Part shown: positions 55,298-63,992 of the stretch, in pieces
Position numbering within the stretch: the first letter of the stretch is position 1
Layout: every line of letters begins with the position of its first letter
NCBI GenBank assembly: GCA_029243025.1
Contig: JAQWSU010000051.1
Coordinates: 1 to 64,000, forward strand
Length of the DNA stretch: 64,000 bases
DNA from: Pirellulaceae bacterium
GTDB lineage: Bacteria > Planctomycetota > Planctomycetia > Pirellulales > Pirellulaceae
Direction: 5' to 3'
Translations under genes and position numbers: made by a program
Notes under the pieces: generated by a model
Told to the model about the DNA's origin: nothing
The model's database searches: none
Seen by the model: only the letters and a program-made list of their open reading frames with translations

Positions 55298-56840
55298 CGC
55301 CGAAACCATTGTCAATTTGTTGCCGGAAGTGACGCTCGTGTTGCTTGCGGTCGTCATTCTGATTGGTGGAACCTTCAATCGGTCAAAACTGAGTTGGACG
55401 ATTGTTTCGCTGTTCATCTTCGGCGTTGTGGCTGTCATGCTTTCGCGGCAGCCCACCGCGGCGCAGGTTGTTGCCGCGGGACCGTTGCGATTCGATGGCT
55501 TCTCGCAATATTTTCGCTGGACGGCACTCGGTCTCGGCGGGCTTTTTACGCTGTTTGCCACTCAAAGTCGGCAGTTTAAGCTGTTTCCTGAACTCCTCGC
55601 TGCGCTTGTTCTGATTGTTACCGGGCTTATGGTTGTGAGTTCGGCCGCTGACCTCGTGATGATGTTTCTTGGATTTGAACTGATATCGATCCCGACCTAT
55701 GTCTTGTTGTTCATCGGCAAGTCGGATCGTCAGTCTGATGAAGCAGCGGCAAAATACTTTTTCCTGAGCATTCTTTCGTCCGCTCTGATGTTGTACGGGT
55801 TTGCGTCACTCTATGGCGTGACCGGTGAAATTGAATTTCAGTTAATCCGGGCCAGTTTGCAGGCCGATTCGGCTCCGCTGCTTCGCTCGTTTCTTCCGAT
55901 ATCGCTGGTGGCGATCATTGCCGGGTTGGCCTTCAAGGTGGCTGCGGTTCCCTTCCACTTCTACGCACCAGATGTTTATCAGGCGACCACTAACTTGAAT
56001 GCGGCCGTATTGGCGATTGTGCCCAAGATGGCCGGCGTTATTGGGTTGGTCCGCATTTTGATTGCGGTTTATCCTCGCGAGTCACTTTTCCCCTGGCAGC
56101 TTGCGATCGTTTTGGCGGTGTTGACGATGACGCTCGGCAATGTCGCCGCACTCTGGCAAAACAATCTGCGGCGTTTGCTGGGCTATTCTTCGATTGCCCA
56201 CGCGGGATATCTGCTGATTGGATTGGCGGCGGCGTTGGGGGGGCAAATCGATGCGGCGACCACGCAAGACGCGATCACAGCGATGGTGTTCTATGTGGTT
56301 GTTTATTCGGTGGCAACGATTGGTGCTTTCTCGGTGCTCGCTTATCTAAGTGATGACGATTTCAGTTTTTCTCAGCTACGCGAGCTCGCTGGACTGGCTC
56401 GCACGCATCCTGTGATTGGTGCTTGTCTGGCGGTTTGTATGTTCTCACTGAGTGGCATCCCTCCCTTAGCGGGATTTTGGGGTAAGCTGACCTTGTTCAA
56501 GTCGGCCTTGGATGTCGGTCTTTCGAGCTCGGGTGGGACGCGGTACTGGTTTATTGTGCTTGCGGTCTTGGGGGCTTTGAACGCAGCGATTGCGGCCGCA
56601 TATTATTTGAGAGTGATCGGCGTGATTTATTTCAATGCCGATGAGTCCTCCCCGAAAAAGCCACCGCTAGGAAATCCGGGAGCTGGCTTGGTGGCATTAT
56701 TGAGTGTTTGGATTGTGATTGGCATCGGGCTGTTTACATCCGGTGCGATGCTCCGAGCAGAGGCAGCGGCTCGATCGGTCTCGGTGGTCAAATCGGTGGA
56801 TCCCGAGTTGACGTTGGTGACCAAGCCACGTCGACCTTAA
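55287..56840 (+). CDS. nuoN: NADH-quinone oxidoreductase subunit N
   Basis: Third antiporter-like subunit, 517 residues. Seen: MMFLGFELISIPTYVLLFIG, AFKVAAVPFHFYAPDVYQAT with Lys and His, LWQNNLRRLLGYSSIAHAGY and FSLSGIPPLAGFWGKLTLFK. Start: GTG at 55287, about 9 bases after GAGAGGAAAG; the frame is open further upstream inside nuoM but those residues are not membrane-like. Last subunit gene; the degenerate NtrC-like gene follows after 18 bases. Confidence 0.96.
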   Translation: MPVNAETIVNLLPEVTLVLLAVVILIGGTFNRSKLSWTIVSLFIFGVVAVMLSRQPTAAQVVAAGPLRFDGFSQYFRWTALGLGGLFTLFATQSRQFKLFPELLAALVLIVTGLMVVSSAADLVMMFLGFELISIPTYVLLFIGKSDRQSDEAAAKYFFLSILSSALMLYGFASLYGVTGEIEFQLIRASLQADSAPLLRSFLPISLVAIIAGLAFKVAAVPFHFYAPDVYQATTNLNAAVLAIVPKMAGVIGLVRILIAVYPRESLFPWQLAIVLAVLTMTLGNVAALWQNNLRRLLGYSSIAHAGYLLIGLAAALGGQIDAATTQDAITAMVFYVVVYSVATIGAFSVLAYLSDDDFSFSQLRELAGLARTHPVIGACLAVCMFSLSGIPPLAGFWGKLTLFKSALDVGLSSSGGTRYWFIVLAVLGALNAAIAAAYYLRVIGVIYFNADESSPKKPPLGNPGAGLVALLSVWIVIGIGLFTSGAMLRAEAAARSVSVVKSVDPELTLVTKPRRP

Positions 56841-56858
56841 CGCTTCGCGAAGAAAAAA

Positions 56859-58232
56859 ATGGCCAGATCTGGCAAAAAGAACTCGCTTGGTTCGCTGTTC
56901 GACGAGGCGGACTGCCCCATTTATGTACTGGATGCGGATCGTCGACTGCAGTACTGCAATCAAGCATGTTGTCGCTGGACTGACTGTGCGTCTGATCAAT
57001 TGTTGGGAGTCCGTTGGGATTACCATTCGCTTGAGAACGCCCCGCCTCTTGCCACGGAATCATCAAAAGATCGTGTGTCAGCTGGCCTGTGTCCGTCGCT
57101 TGATGCGTTTTCAGGCGTGAGATCCCGTGGAATCGTAGCTTTGCCGGGTTCTTGTCAACGGCGCGAGGCAGAATTCATTCCGCTTTCGCTCGGTGCTGAC
57201 GTGACCAGCGTGTTGGTGCTCGTGGCTCCTCAGGATCTTACTTGCCAGCCGTTGTCGGAAGCGTCAGATGCGTTTGAACCGGCCAAGCTTCATGAGCAGC
57301 TGCAATATTGGCGCAATGTTCAGCGCGACGTCTACCGCCTCGACAACTTGGTTGGAAGTAGCGTGCAGATGCAGCGCGTGCGGGATCAGGTGCGTCTTGC
57401 TTGCGCCGGTCAGGGGGCGGTGCTCGCCGTGGGCTCACCAGGTTCCGGGCGAGAGCGGATGATGCGAACGATCCATTCGTCCAGATCCCAATCGGCTCAG
57501 ATCGCTTTGATTCCTTTGGATTGCCGTCTTCTGGACAGCGAGTTGATGCGGTCGACGATGGACAACGTGATCCGCGAGTCCAGCGAGCTGGAGGGATCGG
57601 GCGGTGTCGATCTGCTCTTGTTGGATGTCGATCAGCTATCCCTTGATTGTCAGATTGTGTTATTGAATTTTCTGTGTTTGGAAGAATTGAACGTGACAGC
57701 GTTGGCGACCGCAGGTACGGATTTGGTGACGCTGGCGAAAAAAGCCGGATTCGTGGCCGACTTGGCTGAAAAACTCACGACGTTGGTGATTCGACTGCCG
57801 ACTTTGTTGGAGCGTCCAGACGATCTACCGCTACTGATTCAGGTGGCCATCGAAAATCAAAACGCGGCAGGTGGTAAGCAGGTACTCGGTACCACCCAGC
57901 GCGCGATGGATCTATTGTTGGCCTATCGTTGGACTGGAAACGTGGATCAGTTGTTTGAGTTTGTTCGACAGGCCCATCGTTGCGCAGCAGGGGTGCTGAT
58001 TACCGAACAGGATCTGCCAGACGCGATCAGTTTGTCAATTGATGCTGATCGCTATCCGCACCGGCAGGTCGAGACGATCGAGTTGGAGTCTTATCTGGCC
58101 AACATTGAAAGGGAATTGATCCAAAGGGCCCTCGTGACGTCTGGTGGCAACAAGGCTCAGGCGGCACGTCTGTTGGGTATCTCACGCGGTCGGCTACTCC
58201 GCCGACTGGAAACATTGAAAATTTCATCCTGA
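56859..58232 (+). CDS. Degenerate NtrC-like protein (PAS, AAA+ remnant, Fis-type HTH)
   Basis: 457 residues. N-terminal PAS-like region (CPIYVLDADRRLQYCNQACC). The central part aligns with sigma-54 activators, but key elements are altered: Walker A is GSPGSGRE at 192-199 (Lys to Arg), Walker B is LLLLDVDQL, the GAFTGA loop is deleted, the R-finger Arg pattern is lost (GFVADLAEKLTTL) and sensor II is GNVDQL. The C-terminal Fis-type HTH is intact (GGNKAQAARLLGISRGRLLR). It probably binds DNA without sigma-54 activation. It follows nuoN by 18 bases and precedes a receiver-like gene. Confidence 0.8.
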   Translation: MARSGKKNSLGSLFDEADCPIYVLDADRRLQYCNQACCRWTDCASDQLLGVRWDYHSLENAPPLATESSKDRVSAGLCPSLDAFSGVRSRGIVALPGSCQRREAEFIPLSLGADVTSVLVLVAPQDLTCQPLSEASDAFEPAKLHEQLQYWRNVQRDVYRLDNLVGSSVQMQRVRDQVRLACAGQGAVLAVGSPGSGRERMMRTIHSSRSQSAQIALIPLDCRLLDSELMRSTMDNVIRESSELEGSGGVDLLLLDVDQLSLDCQIVLLNFLCLEELNVTALATAGTDLVTLAKKAGFVADLAEKLTTLVIRLPTLLERPDDLPLLIQVAIENQNAAGGKQVLGTTQRAMDLLLAYRWTGNVDQLFEFVRQAHRCAAGVLITEQDLPDAISLSIDADRYPHRQVETIELESYLANIERELIQRALVTSGGNKAQAARLLGISRGRLLRRLETLKISS

Positions 58233-58257
58233 CCGATCGGGATCAGTGGGCGTCGCT

Positions 58258-58668
58258 ATGCGGGAATTGGTGATTTGTGAAAAGACGGGTGAATGGGCTG
58301 CGGTCTTTCGACGGCATTTCGAGCAAGTCTTTGAAACGCGGTTCTTGGCCGACTGTGGCCGTTTTGTCGAAGCCCATCCTCAGGCAGTGACTGTGTTGGA
58401 AACCGGATGTTGGGAGCCGGCCGAGGTGGCAGATTGGGTGACAAGCATCCGAGCGGGCTTCCCCGATCTGTTAATTCTGGCCATTGTTTCTCGGGAAAGC
58501 TCGGGCACGTGGCACTGTTGGCTGCGAGAAATGGGTGTGAGCGATCTGCTTGCTTCTTTTCAGGATGTTCCACGTGTTAAACACCAGGTTCAGCGACACT
58601 TTCAGCGGTTTCGCAGCGGGCCCCTGTCGCTCGAGCAGCGAATTTGGAACAATTTACCCTGGTCCTGA
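58258..58668 (+). CDS. Small receiver-like protein without phospho-Asp
   Basis: 136 residues, not matched to a named family. The order of predicted strands and helices (ELVICEK, FRRHFEQVF, AVTVLETG, VADWVTSIRAGFP, LLILAIVSRES, WLREMGVSDLL, VKHQVQRHFQRF) resembles a response-regulator receiver, but the strand-3 Asp is replaced by Glu (VLETG) and the acidic pair after strand 1 is absent. Start: ATG 58258; GTG 58246 is in frame. It is 25 bases after the degenerate NtrC-like gene and 56 bases before mrp. Confidence 0.65.
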   Translation: MRELVICEKTGEWAAVFRRHFEQVFETRFLADCGRFVEAHPQAVTVLETGCWEPAEVADWVTSIRAGFPDLLILAIVSRESSGTWHCWLREMGVSDLLASFQDVPRVKHQVQRHFQRFRSGPLSLEQRIWNNLPWS

Positions 58669-58724
58669 AGTCACCCGTGCGGGCGGTTACAGCGACCTGG
58701 AACCTTTAGCATATGAGGTGATTC

Positions 58725-59804
58725 ATGGCCGGTGGTGCGTTAGATGCTGCGGTGGTTAAAGCAGCAATGCAAAACTTCAAGGATCCCGAAACGGGGCGTA
58801 GCGTCGTTGACATGTCGCAAGTCAAGGATCTGGCGATTGAGGATCGACGTGTTTGTGTGACTCTCGCACTGACCACGCATTCTGCTCCGCTTTGGGATGA
58901 GACATATCGAGAGGCAGAGCAGCATTTGAAGGCCGCTTTGCCACAGGCCAGCGAGATCAAGGTTGAACGTGCAGTCCTTGATCGGCGGCCCGAAAAGATT
59001 GGTGAAATTGGACTCGCTGCGAAGTCGGTAATCGCGGTCGGATCGGGCAAAGGTGGTGTCGGCAAAAGCACCGTCGCTTCGGCACTTGCCTACGGCTTGC
59101 AACGTTCAGGATCTGTCGTCGGACTTGTCGATGCAGACGTGTACGGGCCGAGTATTCCCCATCTGCTTGGCGTAAGTGGGCGACCGGAGATTCTCAACAA
59201 TCGGATTCAGCCGATCGAGAAGGATGGCATCCGAGTGATGTCGATGGGCTTCCTGGTACCGCCCGGGGAAGCGGTTGTCTGGCGTGGGCCGATGCTGCAC
59301 GGAGCCATCACACAATTCTTGCGTGATACTGAATGGGGTGAGCTTGATTATCTGATCATCGACATGCCTCCAGGAACCGGAGACATTGCGCTGACGCTCT
59401 CCCAGCTGTTGCCCCTTTCCGGTTCGGTCGTCGTCTGCACGCCCCAAGAGGTTGCCTTGTTGGATGCGGTCAAAGCGATCGCCATGTTGCGGAAGGTCAA
59501 TATTCCAGTGCTTGGCATGGTGGAGAACATGAGTGGCTTCATCTGCTCGGATTGCAACAAGCGATATGACATATTTGGCAGTGGTGGTGCCAAGAAACGT
59601 GCTGAAGAGCTCGAGGTGCCCTTCTTAGGCGAGATTCCGATCAACGTGGGGATTCGTACCAGTGGCGACAAAGGGCAAATGAACGCCGTTTTTGAGGACG
59701 AGGCGACACGTCCCTATTTGGAGCAGCTGACGCATCAGTTGGTGAGGAATTTGGCCCAGCAGGTGATGGAAGAGCCACCGCTTCCGACCCTCAACGTCCT
59801 GTAG
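58725..59804 (+). CDS. Mrp/NBP35-family Fe-S cluster carrier ATPase
   Basis: 359 residues (often named ApbC or Mrp). An N-terminal FSCA/DUF59 domain (about 1-85) precedes the deviant P-loop GSGKGGVGKST, VDADVYGPSIPHLLG, VWRGPMLHGAITQFL, DYLIIDMPPGTGDIALTLSQ and the cluster-binding CxxC in FICSDCNKRYDIF. The protein binds and transfers 4Fe-4S clusters. Its eukaryotic relative NUBPL/Ind1 serves complex I assembly, so its place downstream of nuo is meaningful. An AT-rich leader with a GAGGTGA ribosome-binding site precedes the ATG. Confidence 0.94.
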   Translation: MAGGALDAAVVKAAMQNFKDPETGRSVVDMSQVKDLAIEDRRVCVTLALTTHSAPLWDETYREAEQHLKAALPQASEIKVERAVLDRRPEKIGEIGLAAKSVIAVGSGKGGVGKSTVASALAYGLQRSGSVVGLVDADVYGPSIPHLLGVSGRPEILNNRIQPIEKDGIRVMSMGFLVPPGEAVVWRGPMLHGAITQFLRDTEWGELDYLIIDMPPGTGDIALTLSQLLPLSGSVVVCTPQEVALLDAVKAIAMLRKVNIPVLGMVENMSGFICSDCNKRYDIFGSGGAKKRAEELEVPFLGEIPINVGIRTSGDKGQMNAVFEDEATRPYLEQLTHQLVRNLAQQVMEEPPLPTLNVL

Positions 59805-59925
59805 ACGCTCTTTATGGCAGGAAAGGCCATCGCAGTCGGCGATGAGCCGAGGAGTGCATGTCAGTTTGGGGGAAGTGGGGCTGTGTTCGATTCTGGTTAG
59901 ATCGATGCCCTCTTGGCGCAAAACT

Positions 59926-59955
59926 AGAGCCGCCTGAATGATCACAAGCGGCTCT
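59926..59955. terminator. Intrinsic terminator between mrp and the histone-like gene
   Basis: AGAGCCGC and GCGGCTCT pair around a 14-base loop. On the minus strand four T follow, so it should terminate the histone-like gene; it may also stop mrp transcripts. A second small inverted repeat, GCGGCAA/TTGCCGC, lies at 59979-59993 right after the histone-like stop. Confidence 0.75.
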
Positions 59956-59999
59956 GTCTCGTTGTATCGCGCCCAAACGCGGCAAATTGCCGCAATGGT

Positions 60000-60278
60000 C
60001 TAGCGTCGCTTCTTCTTGGCTGCCTTACGCTTAGCGGTCTTCTTCTTGGCGACCTTGCGCTTAACGGCCTTTTTCTTAGCGGTTTTCTTTTTGGCAGTCT
60101 TCTTTTTGGCAGTCTTCTTTTTGGCTACCTTTTTCTTGGCTACCTTCTTCTTGGCTGCCTTTTTCTTGGCTACCTTCTTCTTGGCTACCTTCTTCTTGGC
60201 AACCTTCTTTTTAGCGACCTTACGCTTGACGGCCTTCTTAGCGGCTTTCTTGCGAGTCGCCTTCTTCTTCTTGGCCAC
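60000..60278 (-). CDS. Lysine/alanine-repeat histone H1-like protein
   Basis: 92 residues made almost wholly of Lys, Ala, Val, Thr and Arg. It is built from about fifteen pentamers of the type VAKKK, TAKKK or AVKRK. The composition matches the disordered C-terminal tail of histone H1 and bacterial relatives (chlamydial Hc1/Hc2, Bordetella BpH1), so it should bind DNA non-specifically and help compact the nucleoid. Start: GTG at 60278, 7 bases after a perfect GGAGG. The DNA has a 15-base period and is itself a repeat that could change copy number. A terminator follows. Confidence 0.85.
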   Translation of the reverse strand: MAKKKKATRKKAAKKAVKRKVAKKKVAKKKVAKKKVAKKKAAKKKVAKKKVAKKKTAKKKTAKKKTAKKKAVKRKVAKKKTAKRKAAKKKRR

Positions 60279-60772
60279 AGTTCGTCCTCCGTTGAAAAAG
60301 TACTGGCGAGTTCCGTCTCAAATGGCTTCCGTTATGCCTTGAGCCTTCGAGTCTTACTCACCTTCAATCGTAATCCCGATATCGGGTTTTCACATTACTG
60401 AAATCCGTTCCAAGTCTGATCAATGCCAACCTACTCTCTGGTGAACCTGAAACAACGAGTTGAAAACATGCGTGCAAAACGTCGCTTATTTTTCGTAATC
60501 TTTAGAATCCAAAACTGTTCGTCAACCCCAAGTTTAATCTTTTGTTGTAATTCTTTGTCTCTTCTTATGCATGAAAACGTCGTTGTCATTGTTGAAATGT
60601 GTTGATGAATCAACGTTCGTTGCTTCACGGTTAGCTTTTGCGTGACAGGCTGATTGATCTCTTTGAATTTACGTTAGAAGTGTGACGTGATTATGTCATA
60701 CGACTATTGCGTTGCTTTGTGGAGATCGCGTTTTACGCTGTTTTTAAAGGGGTGTGACGTTGTTCGATTTTT
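60279..60772. other. 494-bp AT-rich region with a palindrome
   Basis: Upstream of the histone-like gene and downstream of the site-2 protease gene, both on the minus strand. It contains the perfect 12-base palindrome CCCGATATCGGG at 60375-60386, about 100 bases before the histone-like GTG, a candidate operator. It is visibly more AT-rich than its surroundings and holds no supported coding frame. A long leader, promoter region or small RNA are possible. Confidence 0.55.
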
Positions 60773-61531
60773 TTACCAGCCGCGTCCGTATCCACTGCCA
60801 CGACCGGTGTACGCTTGCAAAGTTTGGTAACTCGAGTACGCGAGCATGCCGAACATGATCATCAAATAGCTGTCTCGATTTGTCAGCGCAAAGAGGGCAA
60901 CAGCACCCGCCGTAAAAACTGAAAGCAAAAGAGAATTTTTTATGCCGTCAGTACGACTAAAGATCACAAATAGCTCGCGAGAGATCTGTCCGCCGTCGAG
61001 TGGATAGATTGGTAGTAAGTTTAACAATGACCAGTAGACGCTGATGTAGAGGAAGTAAAGGACAAACCAAAATACACTCAGTGGTGGAGATGGCGCGTCG
61101 ATAATTGGTAAGAGATTTCCAACAAAGCCACCGAGCGGAACCGAGTAGCCGAGGAGCAGCAGACTGATAACCATTAATAACGCGCCGCTGAGTTGCGCGA
61201 CGGGACCGGCGAAGGAAATCGCGATTTGGCGATATGGGTCCCGAGCATTCATCGAATGGCTGTCAGGAACCGCCAAGCCACCAAAGTGATAAAGCACTAT
61301 GTGACAATGACTTCCGAAGTATCGGAAGGCAAAAGCGTGCCCCAATTCATGGATCAGAATTGAGATTCCGACGGCCAAAATCCAGGCCAAGAGCAGGGGG
61401 GGATCGCCTTCGGTGCTCCCGTAGCCAAGCAGCACAGCAGCGATCCAAAAGAAAGGTGCAACGCGAACTGGAAAGCCGAATAGACTGAAATTAATGTCAA
61501 ATTGCGTGCGGGGAGGTTCACCCAATATCAA
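60773..61531 (-). CDS. Site-2 protease family zinc metalloprotease (M50)
   Basis: Intramembrane protease-like protein, 252 residues, about six membrane helices. Zinc motif HELGH (His61, Glu62, His65) in helix 2; the third ligand Asp lies in NLLPIYPLDGGQ of a later helix. No PDZ or CBS domain is present, so it belongs to the small SpoIVFB/rhomboid-sized S2P group. Targets are unknown; anti-sigma factors or sterol-type regulators are typical for the family. Start: TTG at 61531, about 9 bases after GGAG; no in-frame ATG fits. Confidence 0.85.
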   Translation of the reverse strand: MILGEPPRTQFDINFSLFGFPVRVAPFFWIAAVLLGYGSTEGDPPLLLAWILAVGISILIHELGHAFAFRYFGSHCHIVLYHFGGLAVPDSHSMNARDPYRQIAISFAGPVAQLSGALLMVISLLLLGYSVPLGGFVGNLLPIIDAPSPPLSVFWFVLYFLYISVYWSLLNLLPIYPLDGGQISRELFVIFSRTDGIKNSLLLSVFTAGAVALFALTNRDSYLMIMFGMLAYSSYQTLQAYTGRGSGYGRGW

Positions 61532-61872
61532 TCGTCTGACTCCAGAAAAATTTGTGTGTTGAAACGATCGCTAACGCACCGATTTTAGCAGGTCATTCAG
61601 ATGGAAGTAGCCCGGCAGTTGTGAATGACGCGAGGCCAATTGAGATGCGACCATTACAACGCGATTCGATCCCAGTTCGCTGATCCCAGTTCGCTGATAG
61701 AGCTTTGCTTCCGGCCAGCGATCATCTTTTTGGATTTGGCTAATGACGAACTTTGACTCGATCTTCGGAGTGATTTGTCTTGCCAACTGACAATCAGTAT
61801 GGGGGGAGCCACAAAAAAAGGCGTTCCCGATTTGGAAACGCCTTTTGATAGATCTGACGACAATCTCGTCGC
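61532..61872. other. 341-bp gap with a tandem duplication
   Basis: Between two minus-strand genes. Two perfect copies of gatcccagttcgct lie at 61668-61681 and 61682-61695. A 71-codon minus-strand frame (61571-61786) crosses them but has no good ribosome-binding site and no recognised product, so it is not called. The right end holds the terminator of the YHS-type gene. Confidence 0.55.
61813..61846 (-). terminator. Intrinsic terminator of the YHS-type gene
   Basis: AAAAGGCGTT pairs with AACGCCTTTT around an 11-base loop, and on the minus strand a run of seven T follows. It lies 27 bases downstream of the stop codon at 61873. Confidence 0.85.
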
Positions 61873-62331
61873 CTATTTCTTTTTGGCGACTTCAAAGCCA
61901 TTCTTGAACGATTTGTCGTTGAAGATCAGGTTGATTTGTTCGTCACCTTTCTTGCTGGCAGCAGCTTTTGTGCAGTTGCCACAGCAGAACGCGACGTCAA
62001 CACCAGCGACCTTGACAACTTTGTCGGCCTTGGCCGGCTTGCCTGACATGGGGCAATTGGTTTGTACAAACTGGCCGGTCATCGCCAGTTGATGATTGGC
62101 TTTGGTGGCAAACTTCTTTGTGTTCTTAGCGAAGGCACCGGGGCAACCGGGGCAGCAAAAGTAAACCTTCCCCCCTTTGTAATCGGCGGTTGCTTCCGGG
62201 GTGATGGCTTTACCGGAAACGATGCATTTCACTTTGCTGAGGTCAGTTTTTTTCGCATCTTCCGCGACCAGAGTTCCAGCGATGAACATTGCGGTGATCG
62301 AAAACGCGGTTACTAATTGTCGCTTAAGCAT
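61873..62331 (-). CDS. Secreted protein with two YHS/TRASH-like metal-binding modules
   Basis: 152 residues with a signal peptide (LVTAFSITAMFIAGTLVAE). Two Cys modules follow. The first reads VKCIVSGKAITPEAT then VYFCCPGCPGAFAKN; the second reads NCPMSGKPAKADKVV then VAFCCGNCTKAAASK. Each has the C-x-x-SGK beginning and FCCxxC end of YHS/TRASH domains, which bind soft metals such as copper. A periplasmic metal chaperone or sensor is plausible; no metal-efflux gene is adjacent. A GAGAGGG ribosome-binding site stands before the ATG. Confidence 0.78.
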   Translation of the reverse strand: MLKRQLVTAFSITAMFIAGTLVAEDAKKTDLSKVKCIVSGKAITPEATADYKGGKVYFCCPGCPGAFAKNTKKFATKANHQLAMTGQFVQTNCPMSGKPAKADKVVKVAGVDVAFCCGNCTKAAASKKGDEQINLIFNDKSFKNGFEVAKKK

Positions 62332-62513
62332 GGGTTTCCCTCTCCCTCAGATATCGATGTGGATGGTGGATCGGCCTTTGCAGGTTTGTCTCCCCGCTTT
62401 TTCATTTCGGCCTACATTATACAGATACGTAATCCGGTTGTGATCCCGTAAATCAACGACTTCTTACCGTGTTTTTGCGGCATACGTGTCAATGAATCCT
62501 GGTCATGGGTGAT

Positions 62514-63086
62514 CTATCCGACCTGCTGGGGCCCTAATTGGTTCAATAGAAGCTCGAGATAGCTGCGTTTCTCCGGTCGTGAAAGTTTCAGGTGCTCGGC
62601 GAGCGACAGGAGGGCCACCTTCGTGGCATCTAAGTGTTTCAGGTCGCTCGTAATCTCGAGCTCCACAAATTGTCCCAGTTGGTCGATTTCATCCAGGCAG
62701 ATTTCCACCTGATAGCCTTGCCATTCGTATTCCGCTTTTCGGCGATACTTACGGACTGTCATGACGGGCTCGTATTCGAGCAGAGTGAGTAATTCGACAA
62801 ACTGTTCCGAATACTCACGACCGTCTAACAAAGGGAGTTCTAGTTCCCTTCGAGTTTTTGTCGTGTCGTCAATTCTGGCGCCTTTGTAGGTGATGAAGTT
62901 CTCGGAGCCAATGGCTCGAAGTCGGAGCGCTTCGTCAGTCTTTCCAAAGTCTTTTTGAGGGTGCGCGAAATAGGTGTCGATCTGTTCGATCGGCGGTCCA
63001 ATGACGGTGCCCAGCTTTTCTATTTTCTCGATGGCCTCATCGAGGCTGTTAATCCAAAACTTCTTTTCGACTTCAAATTGCATCAT
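62514..63086 (-). CDS. CYTH domain protein (class IV adenylate cyclase/thiamine triphosphatase fold)
   Basis: 190 residues. The hallmark ExExK motif is at the start (QFEVEKKFWI). Further CYTH residues are LRLRAIGSENFITYKG, KTRRELELPL, TVRKYRRKAEYEW and CLDEIDQLGQFVELEI, the charged strands that line the triphosphate tunnel. Members hydrolyse inorganic or organic triphosphates or cyclise ATP; the sequence alone does not separate these. Two ATGs (63086, 63083) are possible. The secreted-protein gene lies 21 bases upstream. Confidence 0.85.
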   Translation of the reverse strand: MMQFEVEKKFWINSLDEAIEKIEKLGTVIGPPIEQIDTYFAHPQKDFGKTDEALRLRAIGSENFITYKGARIDDTTKTRRELELPLLDGREYSEQFVELLTLLEYEPVMTVRKYRRKAEYEWQGYQVEICLDEIDQLGQFVELEITSDLKHLDATKVALLSLAEHLKLSRPEKRSYLELLLNQLGPQQVG

Positions 63087-63107
63087 CGACCCAGTGGTTG
63101 TAAAAGT

Positions 63108-63992
63108 TTAACGATTTTGCGTGTTATTAGTTATCGGTACCATATAGAACGGACTTGGCTTTTTCTCGCTGGTTAGGAAAAGGGTTTTACCGTCGTTGCC
63201 GTAGCAAACGGCCTCTCCCTGCTTCCGTGGTGGTAACGCGATTGTTCTCAGAGGCCGTTGGAGGGCCGTCTGCCAGCTTTCGCCTGCTCGTCGTTGCAAC
63301 TCTGCGCCATTACCCAAGTAGGTAATTGCGAAGCCTCGAGAGCCGTCGGGGGCCAAATCAAGGCCTGTAACGATTGGAAAGCGGATCTCACCGATCCGCT
63401 GGGCGATTTGGGTTTGAGTGCGTTGCGTGGGATCCCAGTTGAGTTGCCAGACAGGACTGGGGAACAGCACTTGGTGATGTTTTCTTTTTTCGATCAAGAG
63501 AAATTGGTTATCTCGTGGGTCGTAGGCGACCGCTTCGCAGTTGTGCGCCCGTTTGTCGGCGTAGCTGAAATCAATGCGATGAACAACCTGGGTGTCCTTT
63601 TTGGGCGTTTTCGGTTCCAGGGCCGTATAGAGCGTGTAATTTCGACGTTTGAGGTCATTGCAGCCCGTATCGGCGACAAAGAGGAAAGGTCGGTCTTGAT
63701 AGCGAAACGTTCCCATGTCTTCCCAATCAATCGCCTGGGCTCCACGAAGTGCACTGGTGCCTGCGTGCTTCCCCGATCGATCGAAAGCAAAGAGGCGAGG
63801 TTTGTCGCCCGAATCATTGTGGGTCCAGAAAATGTTCGGATGGCGATTGGATGCGGCCAGCCCGCTGCTTTCCGTGATCTTGTCGTTTTTGAGCGTCCCG
63901 AGCAATTTCGGAGTACCATACTGAAGATTCGACGAAGGCTCGCTGCTGAGTGCGCTGTCGATCGAGGTCGCCACGAGAATTGCTATCATCAT
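63108..63992 (-). CDS. Secreted beta-propeller-like protein of unknown function (start possibly beyond the window)
   Basis: 294 residues as read. A short hydrophobic N-terminus (MMIAILVATSIDSALS) lacks the basic residues expected of a signal peptide, and the frame stays open to the window edge, so the true start may lie further upstream. The body contains repeated WTHNDSGDKPRLFAFDRSG, LFVADTGCNDLKRRNYTLY and GLDLAPDGSRGFAITYLG segments, like a six-bladed propeller of the SdiA-regulated/NHL kind. No active-site motif is seen. It is the upstream neighbour of the CYTH gene. Confidence 0.65.
   Translation of the reverse strand: MMIAILVATSIDSALSSEPSSNLQYGTPKLLGTLKNDKITESSGLAASNRHPNIFWTHNDSGDKPRLFAFDRSGKHAGTSALRGAQAIDWEDMGTFRYQDRPFLFVADTGCNDLKRRNYTLYTALEPKTPKKDTQVVHRIDFSYADKRAHNCEAVAYDPRDNQFLLIEKRKHHQVLFPSPVWQLNWDPTQRTQTQIAQRIGEIRFPIVTGLDLAPDGSRGFAITYLGNGAELQRRAGESWQTALQRPLRTIALPPRKQGEAVCYGNDGKTLFLTSEKKPSPFYMVPITNNTQNR

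Noticed and set aside
61571-61786. 71-codon minus-strand frame in the gap before the YHS-type gene
   Set aside because: No ribosome-binding site, crosses a 14-bp duplication, and no recognisable product.
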